The translations under genes were made by a program, and so were the position numbers. Positions 7,844 to 15,161 of a stretch of DNA of 27,718 bases are shown here, piece after piece. This DNA comes from CBCXVS01 sp965178525 (GTDB lineage Bacteria > Tectomicrobia > Entotheonellia > Entotheonellales > Entotheonellaceae): assembly GCA_965178525.1 (NCBI GenBank), contig CBCXVS010000068.1:1-27718 (forward strand), in the 5' to 3' direction. Positions within the stretch are counted from its first letter, which is position 1, and each line of letters starts with the position of its first letter. The notes below the pieces were generated by a model. The model searched no databases and was not told the DNA's origin. It saw nothing but the letters and a program-made list of their open reading frames with translations.

Positions 7844-8543
7844 TACTGCGGGAGCGACGGCTGAGGCGGGGACGTTGTATGTGGTCGCGACGCCGATTGG
7901 GAATCTTGAGGATATTACGCTGCGGGCGCTGCGGATTTTGGGGAGTGTGGATACGATTGCCGTGGAGGATACGCGCCACACGCGTAAGTTATTGACGCAT
8001 TATGGTATTGCTCGACCGCTTGTAAGCTATCACGACCACAATAAGATGCGCCAGGCGCCGTCTATACTGGCGATGCTGCAGGATGAGAAGAGCGTTGCAC
8101 TGGTGACGGATGCGGGGACGCCTGGTGTTTCCGATCCCGCTTACTATCTGCTGCAGACGGTGTTGCCGCATGACATTCCAGTGGTCCCGGTTCCCGGACC
8201 GACGGCTGTGATCGCCGCGCTGTCCGTGGCGGGGCTGCCGACAGACCGTTTCGTGTTTGAGGGGTTTCTGCCGCTGAAGAGCGGTCGGCGGCGGCAGCGG
8301 TTGGAGGCGCTCCGGGATGAGTCGCGCACGATTGTGCTGTATGAATCGCCGCACCGGGTCGCGCGGCTGCTGCAGGAGATTGTTACCTATCTGGGGGAAG
8401 AACGCCGTGTGGTGATTGCCCGCGAGCTGACCAAACGTTTTGAGGAAGTTCTGCGGGGAACCGCGTCGTCGTTGCTGACGGACCTGCAGAATCGGACCGT
8501 GCGGGGTGAGTGTACGGTGCTCATTGCGGGATGTGGGAAGTAG
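7827..8543 (+). CDS. rsmI: 16S rRNA (cytidine-1402-2'-O)-methyltransferase RsmI
   Basis: RsmI uses SAM to 2'-O-methylate C1402 in the decoding centre of 16S rRNA. Motifs of the tetrapyrrole-methylase fold are clear: YVVATPIGNLEDIT, VEDTRHTRKLL, SYHDHN, VTDAGTPGVSDP, VPGPTAVIAALSVAGLP and the FEGFLP loop. The 238-residue product ends soon after the catalytic domain (GECTVLIAG) and lacks the roughly 40-50 residue C-terminal extension of many homologues. Short forms are known, so this need not be damage. Its start overlaps the preceding gene by 17 bp. Confidence 0.93.
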   Translation: MEEWGNTAGATAEAGTLYVVATPIGNLEDITLRALRILGSVDTIAVEDTRHTRKLLTHYGIARPLVSYHDHNKMRQAPSILAMLQDEKSVALVTDAGTPGVSDPAYYLLQTVLPHDIPVVPVPGPTAVIAALSVAGLPTDRFVFEGFLPLKSGRRRQRLEALRDESRTIVLYESPHRVARLLQEIVTYLGEERRVVIARELTKRFEEVLRGTASSLLTDLQNRTVRGECTVLIAGCGK

Positions 8544-8551
8544 CTGTCAAG

Positions 8552-8590
8552 CGTCCTTGCAGGGACTGCCCTTGCTTTCCTGCAAGGACG
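8552..8590. terminator. Hairpin between convergent genes
   Basis: CGTCCTTGCAGG (8552-8563) and CCTGCAAGGACG (8579-8590) are a perfect 12-bp inverted repeat with a 15-nt loop. It lies between the stop codons of rsmI (+) and the IF-2B family gene (-), where a bidirectional terminator is expected. No T-run follows on either side, so intrinsic termination would be weak; an mRNA 3'-end stabiliser is an alternative. Confidence 0.6.
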
Positions 8591-8603
8591 GTCAAGGGCG
8601 CTC

Positions 8604-9542
8604 TCAGCTGTGAAGACGCGGGCTTGCTGGAAATTGGCGGAGTGCTGGGATGAGTTGTTGCTGCTGGAGATCGTTGCGGAGGGCATCAGGCGTCGCGATT
8701 CCACGTTCACTGATGATGCCGCTGAACAAGTCGAGGGGGGTCGTATCAAAGTAGCGGTTGGTGATACACAGCATCTCGGGTGCGTCCGGCCATACCTCGT
8801 GACGGGGATGCTCGGCTATATGGAACCGGTCGGCGGCAGCGGCGGGTAGCCATTTCGTTGAGGCACAGAGACTGTATACGGGAAGCCCGCGCCGGTGGGC
8901 CACCTGTGCCAGGGCATGCGTTCCCAATTTATTGATGACGCCGTGGGGAAAGACGGCGTCGGCTCCCACCAGGACGACATCCGCTTCGTTTACCCGCTCG
9001 AAAAGTCCCATGTCGATGCTATACTCGATGGCTATTCCACTGGTGATTAACGCTTGGACTTGGAGCCGTCCATCATAAGCGGGCCGGGACTCGCTGAGGA
9101 TGACGCGCTTCGCCCGCCCACATGCATGCGCTTGCTGTAGCGCTGCGATCACGGTGCCGCTGTTGGAGTATGTCAGAATCGTCGCTTCACAGGGAAGCAC
9201 GGCAAGTACTTGCTGACTCAGCGTTTCGATATCTTGATGGGCACGTTGTCGAAACGTGTTGAGAGCCTGCCGCAATTGCTGCCGAACCATAGATGGCGGC
9301 AGGTTGGCAGGACACGCCGTGAGGACGTCCTGACCGAGCGTGATCAATACGGCCATAGACGGCTGTGCGGCGATAACAGCATGCACGATCGAAACCAGCT
9401 CCTGATAAAAATCGTCTTGCTCCGTTAGCCGTGATTCGTCAGCGAAATTCCCAAGGATCTCCACTGCCAGCTCTAAAAGCTGCGTTGCCCCTGACGTGTT
9501 GTCCGCTCGCAACTGCTGCAGTAACCATTCCGCATTCCGCAT
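8604..9542 (-). CDS. IF-2B / ribose-1,5-bisphosphate isomerase-like family protein
   Basis: The protein belongs to the eIF-2B alpha/beta/delta-related superfamily, which also includes methylthioribose-1-phosphate isomerase and ribose-1,5-bisphosphate isomerase. Family motifs present are TYSNSGTVIAAL, ESRPAYDG, GADAVFPHGVINKLGTHALA and the terminal YFDTTPLDLFSGIISERG. The bacterial role of this subfamily is not certain; sugar-phosphate isomerisation is inferred from the conserved Cys-free but Asp-containing core and was not shown here. The start is ambiguous because a GAATGCG array runs into the gene. ATGs at 9542, 9563 and 9584 are all in frame through the repeat, giving 312 to 326 residues. 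It is last in the folE-folB-folK-moaB block, and an AGCTGAG heptamer spans its stop codon. Confidence 0.8.
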   Translation of the reverse strand: MRNAEWLLQQLRADNTSGATQLLELAVEILGNFADESRLTEQDDFYQELVSIVHAVIAAQPSMAVLITLGQDVLTACPANLPPSMVRQQLRQALNTFRQRAHQDIETLSQQVLAVLPCEATILTYSNSGTVIAALQQAHACGRAKRVILSESRPAYDGRLQVQALITSGIAIEYSIDMGLFERVNEADVVLVGADAVFPHGVINKLGTHALAQVAHRRGLPVYSLCASTKWLPAAAADRFHIAEHPRHEVWPDAPEMLCITNRYFDTTPLDLFSGIISERGIATPDALRNDLQQQQLIPALRQFPASPRLHS

Positions 9543-9592
9543 TCCGCATTCCGCATTCCGCATTCCGCATTCCGCATTCCGCATTCCGCATT
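9527..9592 (-). repeat. Nine-copy GAATGCG heptamer array between moaB and the IF-2B gene
   Basis: Nine perfect ATTCCGC units plus ATT on the + strand, that is GAATGCG repeats in the sense of the minus-strand genes. The array shares two bases of the moaB stop codon and extends into the first codons of the following gene, encoding a repeated MRNAECG peptide. Because seven is not a multiple of three, gain or loss of one unit would change which repeat ATG is in frame. Confidence 0.95.
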
Positions 9593-10094
9593 AGTTTTGC
9601 GCGATATGTGTCATGTGCGCCAATTCCGGCAGGATGAGTCTGTCCATGGCCAGGCGGACAGCGGCACTTGAACCCGGCATGGAGACGATCACAGTACCGG
9701 CCGCGACCCCGGCGGTGGCCCGGCTCATCATGGCTGCGGCGCCGATTTCCTCATAGCTGAGCATGCGGAACAACTCGCCAAAGCCAGTCAGCTCTTTATC
9801 TAGACAACTCTGCACCACTTCGTAGGTGCCATCGCGGCTTGACAGGCCCGTGCCGCCGCTGAGCAGGACAGCGGCGGTATCCGGGGCCTGTATGTGATGG
9901 GTGAGGAGCTGGCGAATTTCCTCTGGTTCGTCCTTCACGATCATGTAAGCGCTGACGATATGGCCGGCACGCGCCAGGGCCTCCTGCATATATTTGCCAC
10001 TTGTATCGTTGTCCGGTGTGCGAGTATCGCTCACGGTGATGACGGCACACCGCACACTGTAGGGCGCCTGATGCCGATGTTCCTGATGGCTCAT
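9591..10094 (-). CDS. moaB: MoaB/MogA-type molybdopterin biosynthesis protein
   Basis: MogA/MoaB proteins adenylylate molybdopterin before molybdenum insertion in molybdenum cofactor biosynthesis. The 167-residue protein has AVITVSDTRTPDNDTSG at the N-terminus, the substrate loop LLSGGTGLSSRDGTYE and the conserved PGSSAAVRLAM near the C-terminus. Length fits the single-domain MoaB type. Its ATG overlaps the folK stop codon (ATGA), so it is translationally coupled to the folate genes. Which of the two names is right cannot be settled by motif alone. Confidence 0.92.
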   Translation of the reverse strand: MSHQEHRHQAPYSVRCAVITVSDTRTPDNDTSGKYMQEALARAGHIVSAYMIVKDEPEEIRQLLTHHIQAPDTAAVLLSGGTGLSSRDGTYEVVQSCLDKELTGFGELFRMLSYEEIGAAAMMSRATAGVAAGTVIVSMPGSSAAVRLAMDRLILPELAHMTHIAQN

Positions 10095-10606
10095 GATGGG
10101 ACTCCATGCGCGAACGGGGGAAAGGGACCGATCTGTTGGATGCTGTCATGCGACGGCAGAGCGGCCAGCACGTCCTGCAGCCATGCGCCGGAAGGGAGCC
10201 GTAGCTCCGGCGCCAGCTCGTACAAGGGGACGAGCACGAACTGGCGTTCTTGCATCGCGGCATGGGGAATGGTTAAAAATGGGGTTTCCATCTGCAGCGC
10301 ATCATAGAGCAGAATATCGATGTCCACAATGCGGGGTCCCCAGCGAAACGTGGGGGTGCGGCCAATGCGCCGCTCCGTCGCCTGGGTCACACTGAGCAGA
10401 GAGCGCGGACTCAAGGTCGTCTGCAGGCGTGCCACGGCATTGAGAAACCACGCTTGCTCTGTGAACCCCACAGGGGCGGTGTGATAGAGCGACGAGACCG
10501 CCTGCACGGTGATCGCCGGGTGTTGATGCAGTGTGGCGCAAGCGTGCGCCAGATGCTGTACACGGTCACCGATATTCGAGCCGAGTCCTATGTAGGTGAC
10601 TGCCAT
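10091..10606 (-). CDS. folK: 2-amino-4-hydroxy-6-hydroxymethyldihydropteridine pyrophosphokinase
   Basis: FolK transfers pyrophosphate from ATP to 6-hydroxymethyl-7,8-dihydropterin in folate synthesis. The 171-residue protein starts MAVTYIGLGSNIGDR and carries WGPRIVDIDILLYD (metal-binding aspartates) and IPHAAMQERQFVLVPLYELAP. The ATG at 10606 was chosen because the family begins three or four residues before IGLGSN; the frame extends 26 codons upstream into folB without similarity. It overlaps the end of folB by 19 bp. Confidence 0.95.
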   Translation of the reverse strand: MAVTYIGLGSNIGDRVQHLAHACATLHQHPAITVQAVSSLYHTAPVGFTEQAWFLNAVARLQTTLSPRSLLSVTQATERRIGRTPTFRWGPRIVDIDILLYDALQMETPFLTIPHAAMQERQFVLVPLYELAPELRLPSGAWLQDVLAALPSHDSIQQIGPFPPFAHGVPS

Positions 10607-10971
10607 GCTTCCGGGGTCCGTTCGATTTCCACGGCCACGTAATCGAGGACGCCTCTGATCGGCACGTGTGGCTTCCGCACACACACGCGGATGCCGTTGG
10701 GTCCGAACTGTTGGCCGACCTGGGTAGCGATGCTTTCCGCCAGCGCTTCGATGAGGTCAAAACACGCCTCCTCGACCACTCGTTTTACCACACGGTACAC
10801 ATGAGCATAATTGATGGTACGATGCAGATCGTCGTGCACACCGGCCGCACGTGTATTTACAAAGAGATCGACGTCGACCTCAAAGCGTTGCCCCAGAGCC
10901 TTTTCTTCCGGATTCACCCCATGACGTCCGTAAAACTGCATGTTGCACAACCGAATTGTGTCACGATGCAC
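10588..10971 (-). CDS. folB: Dihydroneopterin aldolase
   Basis: FolB cleaves 7,8-dihydroneopterin to 6-hydroxymethyl-7,8-dihydropterin, the step before FolK. The 127-residue protein shows FYGRHGVNPEEKALGQRFEVDV with the conserved glutamate, INYAHVY and the C-terminal VRKPHVPIRGVLDYVAVEI. A GTG start at 10971 is preferred, as AAAAAGGA lies seven bases upstream and the family needs about ten residues before the FYG.HG motif. It lies downstream of folE across a 173-bp gap containing two AGCT-type heptamer arrays. Confidence 0.93.
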   Translation of the reverse strand: MHRDTIRLCNMQFYGRHGVNPEEKALGQRFEVDVDLFVNTRAAGVHDDLHRTINYAHVYRVVKRVVEEACFDLIEALAESIATQVGQQFGPNGIRVCVRKPHVPIRGVLDYVAVEIERTPEAWQSPT

Positions 10972-10985
10972 CGGAAATCCTTTTT

Positions 10986-11020
10986 AGCTGTCAGCTCTAA
11001 GCTTTCAGCCGTCAGCTAAG
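10986..11020 (-). repeat. Degenerate AGCTNNN heptamer array upstream of folB
   Basis: Five consecutive 7-bp units on the + strand: AGCTGTC, AGCTCTA, AGCTTTC, AGCCGTC, AGCTAAG. On the minus strand it ends four bases before the folB ribosome binding site. With the array at 11115-11146 it forms imperfect inverted arms around about 94 bp of unique sequence in the folE-folB gap. Confidence 0.75.
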
Positions 11021-11114
11021 AATTGTTCCCAAGCCAGACTGTGTATCCCAAAGCAACGTCCGCGTGGCCACCTAAATCCAGAGAAGCATATCCACTGCTG
11101 CCTCGCTGTCTTCT

Positions 11115-11146
11115 AGCTGAGAGCTGAGAGCTGAGAGCTGAGAGCT
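11115..11146 (-). repeat. AGCTGAG heptamer array at the folE stop codon
   Basis: Four perfect AGCTGAG units plus AGCT on the + strand. In the folE sense this reads CTCTCAG-type repeats beginning within the TAG stop codon (11145-11147). Same 7-bp period and the same stop-codon placement as the GAATGCG arrays, but a different unit. Confidence 0.9.
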
Positions 11147-11762
11147 ACTTTCTTAAAATCAACGACATGAATTCACTTCGGGTTGCCTGATCGGTTTTGA
11201 ACGTGCCGCGCATCGCCGAGGTGATGGCTGACGAACCCGATTTTTTCACGCCACGCATGGTCATACAGGTATGGGTGGCCTCCATCACCACGGCCACGCC
11301 GTACGCATCGAGTTTTTCCATCAGCAGATCCGCGATTTGCGACGTGAGGCGCTCTTGCACTTGTGGACGCTGGGCAAAGGCTTCTACGACCCGGGCGATC
11401 TTACTCAGACCCAGCACCTTCCCGCTCGGCAGATAGGCCACATGGGCTTTGCCATGAAACGGCAACAGGTGGTGCTCGCACATCGAGAAAAACGGAATGT
11501 CTTTGACCAGCACCATCTCATCGTGTTCTTCATCGAAGAGCGCGGTGAGAAAGTCGCGTGGGTCCTGATGCAAGCCCTGAAAAACCTCGGCATACATGCG
11601 GGCCACCCGAGGAGCGGTGTCGCGCAGGCCATCACGCTCCGGATCCTCACCAATCGCTTCGAGGATCATCCGGACGCCCGCGGCAATTTTCTCCTGGTCG
11701 ATGGCGTGGGGCGCAAAGGGGCTGATGGTGCCATTCGTCATTGATGCATCCACATGCAACAT
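11145..11762 (-). CDS. folE: GTP cyclohydrolase I
   Basis: FolE converts GTP to 7,8-dihydroneopterin triphosphate, the first step of tetrahydrofolate synthesis. The 205-residue protein carries the zinc ligands C95 and H98 in SMCEHHLLPF and C166 in HTCMTMRGV, plus the GTP-binding GLSKIARVVEAFAQRPQVQERLT segment. Type IA is indicated because the full zinc set is present. The ATG at 11762 has AGGAG ten bases upstream; an internal ATG at residue 8 is possible. It heads the minus-strand folE-folB-folK-moaB block; folP is not in the window. Confidence 0.96.
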   Translation of the reverse strand: MLHVDASMTNGTISPFAPHAIDQEKIAAGVRMILEAIGEDPERDGLRDTAPRVARMYAEVFQGLHQDPRDFLTALFDEEHDEMVLVKDIPFFSMCEHHLLPFHGKAHVAYLPSGKVLGLSKIARVVEAFAQRPQVQERLTSQIADLLMEKLDAYGVAVVMEATHTCMTMRGVKKSGSSAITSAMRGTFKTDQATRSEFMSLILRK

Positions 11763-11806
11763 AAGCTAATGTCTCCTGGGATGAGCATTTCGCTAGCGGT
11801 CCTTTT

Positions 11807-11835
11807 AAGATACCTTTTTCTTTGGGGGAGTTCAA
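11807..11835 (-). promoter_or_regulatory. Predicted folE promoter
   Basis: On the minus strand TTGAAC (11830-11835) and TATCTT (11807-11812) are spaced by 17 bp, about 45 bp upstream of the folE start. It is back-to-back with the promoter predicted for the respiratory cluster. The rest of the 11763-12114 gap shows no gene. Confidence 0.5.
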
Positions 11836-11879
11836 TCACTCGTCCCGAACTCTGTCAGCCATTTTCGTCATTTTAGGAT

Positions 11880-11908
11880 TTGCAGGGGCGGGCGTTACCC
11901 GCTATAGT
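11880..11908 (+). promoter_or_regulatory. Predicted promoter of the respiratory cluster
   Basis: TTGCAG (11880-11885) and TATAGT (11903-11908) are spaced by 17 bp. This leaves an untranslated leader of roughly 200 bases before the proposed GTG at 12115, in which no gene is evident. No operator palindrome was recognised. Confidence 0.4.
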
Positions 11909-12114
11909 ATGGAGCTATAGAAGCGTCCAGGCTCACCTACTTGCCGATCCACGGTTGTTTTTCACCCAGACTTCAGTCTCTGACCCCCTAGACGAAGTGT
12001 GCGGGCAGGCGAGGTGCGGGGACTAGGCTCGTGAGTAGGCGAACCGGGTCCGCGTCGCAAAGAGGTTACAGACCATATATCACGTCAACCACGTGCAGAC
12101 AGAGGGGTAAAAGT

Positions 12115-14292
12115 GTGCAAGTCATAAGGGGAACGGGTCAGTTGTGCACCATGGCGCTCACCCTATGGGCGAGCTTGGTGCTACTGGGCGTCGTAGTTGA
12201 TGTGGCCAGCGCGGTCGAGGCGCAACTGCCGGCCAAAGAAGACATGGTCTACGGCGAGTTCCCCCTAGTGGGCCGGCGCGTCGCCGTCTGGGTGATTGCG
12301 CAGCTGCACCTGATGTTCGGCGCCTTTGTCGTCGGCGTGCCGTTGTTCATTTTGATCATCGAGATTATGCGGGCCGCTACCAAGAGCAAGCGGTATGATG
12401 ACCTGGCGCATGAGTTTACGCGCCTCCTCAGCGTCGCCTTCTCCACCACCGCCACCTTCGGCGGCATTCTCGTCTTCTTCCTCATCGGCCTCTACCCCAC
12501 GCTCACCAACCTCCTCGCCCAGATCTTCTTCCCCTCCATGGTCCTCTACGTCTTTCTCTTTTTCGGGGAAGGCTTCAGCATGTACCTCTACTACTACGGC
12601 TGGGACGCCCTGCAGGGCCACTCCCGCCGTTTCGGCGCCATCCTGGGCACCGCCCTGCTCTCCATCCTGGTCTTCTACCCCGGCGTGCTCTTGCTCAGCA
12701 ATATTCTGCAGGCGATCTTCGGCGGCACAGGCGCGGCCACCTTCCCCATGTCCTATGTCTTCGCCATCCTGCTTTTCATCGGCCTCCTGGTGCACGCGCT
12801 GCTGCCCGGCCGCACGAGCTTTCTGCACAGCCAGAAATGGATGCACATCTGCTTCGGCATCCTCCTCAACTACTTCGGCCTCATCCTCATGATGATCGCC
12901 AACTCCTGGGCCACCTTCATGACCTCGCCCGTGGGCATCGACGTGGACACGGGGATTTTTAAGGGCACCACCTGGGAAGCCATGAACAACTTCACCTGGA
13001 TGCCGGTCAACCTGCACCGCTTCATTGCCAACATCGCCTTTGGCGGCTCTGTCGTCGCCGCCTACGCCGCCTTCCGCTTCCTCGCCTCCCCAAGGGGCTC
13101 CGCCGAGCGCGCCCACTACGACTGGATGGCCTACATCGGCAACTTCATTGCCGTCATCGGCTTGATTCCGCTGCCGTTTGCTGGCTACTGGCTCGGCCGG
13201 GAAATCTACCAGTATAACTCGCAGCTTGGGATCACCATGATGGGCGGGATTTTTTCCTGGCTCTTCATCCTGCAGGCCGTGCTCATCGGCGCCCTCTTTC
13301 TCGGCGCCAACTACTACCTCTGGTTAGGCATGGAGCGTATCCCCGGTTCGGAACGCTATCGGAAGTTTATTCCCTTTTTGTTGGGCGTGCTGACGGTCTG
13401 TTTCCTCGTCTGGCTGACGCCGCACAGTCTCGTCGCGAGCCTGGAAGAAGCGCGCAAGATGGGCGGGGCGCACCATCCGTTGCTGGGTGTTTTCGGGGTC
13501 ATGTCGGCGAAGAATACCGTGGCCAATATCATGATTCTCGCCACCCTCCTGAGTTTCTTGTTGTACCGGCGTGGCAATAAAGGCACGCCCTTGCCGATCT
13601 CACAGCAGCGTGCCGGGTCGAAAATTATGTTGGTCGTCGTGGGTGTGCTCTCGATTGTTCTGCTCAGGGTGTTGGGGAATCCGACGCACTTAATCCTCAT
13701 TGAAGGGGCTTGCGTGCTGCTGGCACTCGGCCTCACCTTTGCCAACCGTGGCACCTGGGCGCAGGCCTTGCTCTTTGCCATGTCGGCTATTCTCGTCGTG
13801 TTTTACGGCGTCTATGGGTATATGGTGGAAGCCATCGTGCGGATTGGTTTTTCGATCCTCATGGTGTCGTCCGTCTTGTTGGTCCTCCTCATGAACACGA
13901 CCATTGACATCGTGATTTTCCGTGGCGCGCCGATTGTGGGTGAAATCCGTTGGGGGCAGATTCCCGAACGCGCGCCATATGTTCTGTTCATGCTGGCGAC
14001 CTCGTTTACCTGGCTCATGGGCTTAATGGGTTACGTCCGTTCTGGGCTGCGGACGCACTGGCATATTTTCGGCACGCTGCGGGATTACTCCTCAGACGCC
14101 TTCACGCCCACATTGGGTTTTGCCTGTTGGATCGTCTCGTTTATCGTGTTGGCCTTTATGTTGTTGGTCAGCTTTATCTTCTGGCTGGCGCATCTTGGCA
14201 CGCAGGGTCATGCGGAGGACGAAGCCCTGCTCGAACCGGCATTACGGCCTGCACGGGAACGGGAGCCGGAATCCGCGGTGAGTGCAGACTAA
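12115..14292 (+). CDS. Divergent CydA-like (cytochrome bd superfamily) membrane protein
   Basis: A 725-residue polytopic protein whose N-terminal half resembles subunit I of cytochrome bd oxidases. A His in the first core helix (VIAQLHLMFGAFVVG) matches the haem b595/d-side ligand. The FFGEGFSMYLYYYGWDAL segment matches the CydA GWD region and keeps one of two helix glutamates, with Leu at the other. NLHRFIANIAFGG holds the His expected for haem b558. The Q-loop of quinol-oxidising CydA is not recognisable, and about eight further hydrophobic helices follow, so it is much longer than classical CydA (about 520). No cydB is nearby; cytochromes c follow. Such long, Q-loop-less members are known from Nitrospirota-type genomes (called OR-N types in the literature, as I recall). 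A GTG start at 12115 with AGAGGGG seven bases upstream is preferred; an N-terminal signal-like helix ends in ASAVEA. Electron donor and catalytic ability are unproven. Confidence 0.85.
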   Translation: MQVIRGTGQLCTMALTLWASLVLLGVVVDVASAVEAQLPAKEDMVYGEFPLVGRRVAVWVIAQLHLMFGAFVVGVPLFILIIEIMRAATKSKRYDDLAHEFTRLLSVAFSTTATFGGILVFFLIGLYPTLTNLLAQIFFPSMVLYVFLFFGEGFSMYLYYYGWDALQGHSRRFGAILGTALLSILVFYPGVLLLSNILQAIFGGTGAATFPMSYVFAILLFIGLLVHALLPGRTSFLHSQKWMHICFGILLNYFGLILMMIANSWATFMTSPVGIDVDTGIFKGTTWEAMNNFTWMPVNLHRFIANIAFGGSVVAAYAAFRFLASPRGSAERAHYDWMAYIGNFIAVIGLIPLPFAGYWLGREIYQYNSQLGITMMGGIFSWLFILQAVLIGALFLGANYYLWLGMERIPGSERYRKFIPFLLGVLTVCFLVWLTPHSLVASLEEARKMGGAHHPLLGVFGVMSAKNTVANIMILATLLSFLLYRRGNKGTPLPISQQRAGSKIMLVVVGVLSIVLLRVLGNPTHLILIEGACVLLALGLTFANRGTWAQALLFAMSAILVVFYGVYGYMVEAIVRIGFSILMVSSVLLVLLMNTTIDIVIFRGAPIVGEIRWGQIPERAPYVLFMLATSFTWLMGLMGYVRSGLRTHWHIFGTLRDYSSDAFTPTLGFACWIVSFIVLAFMLLVSFIFWLAHLGTQGHAEDEALLEPALRPAREREPESAVSAD

Positions 14293-14305
14293 GAGAGCGA
14301 GCGCC

Positions 14306-15121
14306 ATGAAGGTATTCCTGAAGGTCTTTGCCTTTAATATTGCAATCATTGCCTTTTACCTCTACGTGGGCAATAGCATTCCGCAACAGCGCAAGGATCC
14401 GCCCCGAGACATTGAGCTCTCAGAGGATATGTCTCAGGCGGATTTTGCCAAGCTGGGGAGCGAGATCTTTTCTGGCAAGGGCTGTGCCGATTGTCATGCC
14501 AGTGAGCGCTGTCCCAATCTGGATGGCATCGGGACCCGCGCCGACCAACGTATCAAGGCCGAGGGCTACCAAGGCACGGCGGCCAATGGGGCGGAATATC
14601 TGGTGGAGTCTCTGCATGAGCCGAAAGCCTATATCGTCGAGGGCTTCCAGCCGGTCATGCCGCCTTTCGGCCATCAGTTAAATGATTTGGAGGTGGTGGC
14701 GGTCGTGGCCTTCTTGCAGTCTCTCGGGGGTGATGTGACGGTGGATGGCAAGTCGCGTTTCGCCAAGTATCGGGGGGAGGGGACCGGCGCGGCCGCTCTG
14801 GCATCTGCAGCCATGGCCGAAGCATCGGGGAAAAGTGGGGAGGAACTCGTGCAGCAGTGGGGGTGTATCGCCTGCCATAAGTTCGATGCACCGGAGCGCA
14901 CGTTGGGACCTAGCCTGTGGGATATTGGCGCTCGTCAAGACGTCGGCTATATCCGGGAATCGATTTTGCGACCCGATGCGACGTTGGCTGAGGGCAACCC
15001 ACCGTATCCGCCCGGCCTGATGAAGGGCACCTTAGATGGCTCAGGCTTTTACCAGAAGGTCGCTCTACAGGATCTCAACACGTTAGTGGACTATTTAGCT
15101 TCGCTCAAAGGGGGTCAGTAA
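14306..15121 (+). CDS. Membrane-anchored dihaem cytochrome c
   Basis: A 271-residue protein with an uncleaved N-terminal anchor (about residues 4-24) followed by two cytochrome c class I-like domains. Haem sites are CADCH (60-64) and CIACH (187-191), with VMPPF (Met118) a likely axial ligand of the first. The ATG at 14306 lies 13 bases after the CydA-like gene stop. Immediate linkage suggests that it takes electrons from, or gives them to, the CydA-like protein on the periplasmic side. No closer family name is assigned. Confidence 0.88.
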   Translation: MKVFLKVFAFNIAIIAFYLYVGNSIPQQRKDPPRDIELSEDMSQADFAKLGSEIFSGKGCADCHASERCPNLDGIGTRADQRIKAEGYQGTAANGAEYLVESLHEPKAYIVEGFQPVMPPFGHQLNDLEVVAVVAFLQSLGGDVTVDGKSRFAKYRGEGTGAAALASAAMAEASGKSGEELVQQWGCIACHKFDAPERTLGPSLWDIGARQDVGYIRESILRPDATLAEGNPPYPPGLMKGTLDGSGFYQKVALQDLNTLVDYLASLKGGQ

Positions 15122-15161
15122 ATGGACCGCGGACGTTCTGATCTGAGAGGATAGTGTAACC

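Noticed and set aside
9527..9592. CRISPR array or VNTR-type CRISPR-like locus
   Set aside because: The repeat unit is only 7 bp, without spacers, and no cas genes are present.
12265..13116. Minus-strand frame of 283 codons opposite the CydA-like gene
   Set aside because: It arises from the C-ending codon block of the sense gene; its composition (Glu, Gly, Ala, Asp-rich) is not that of a folded protein.
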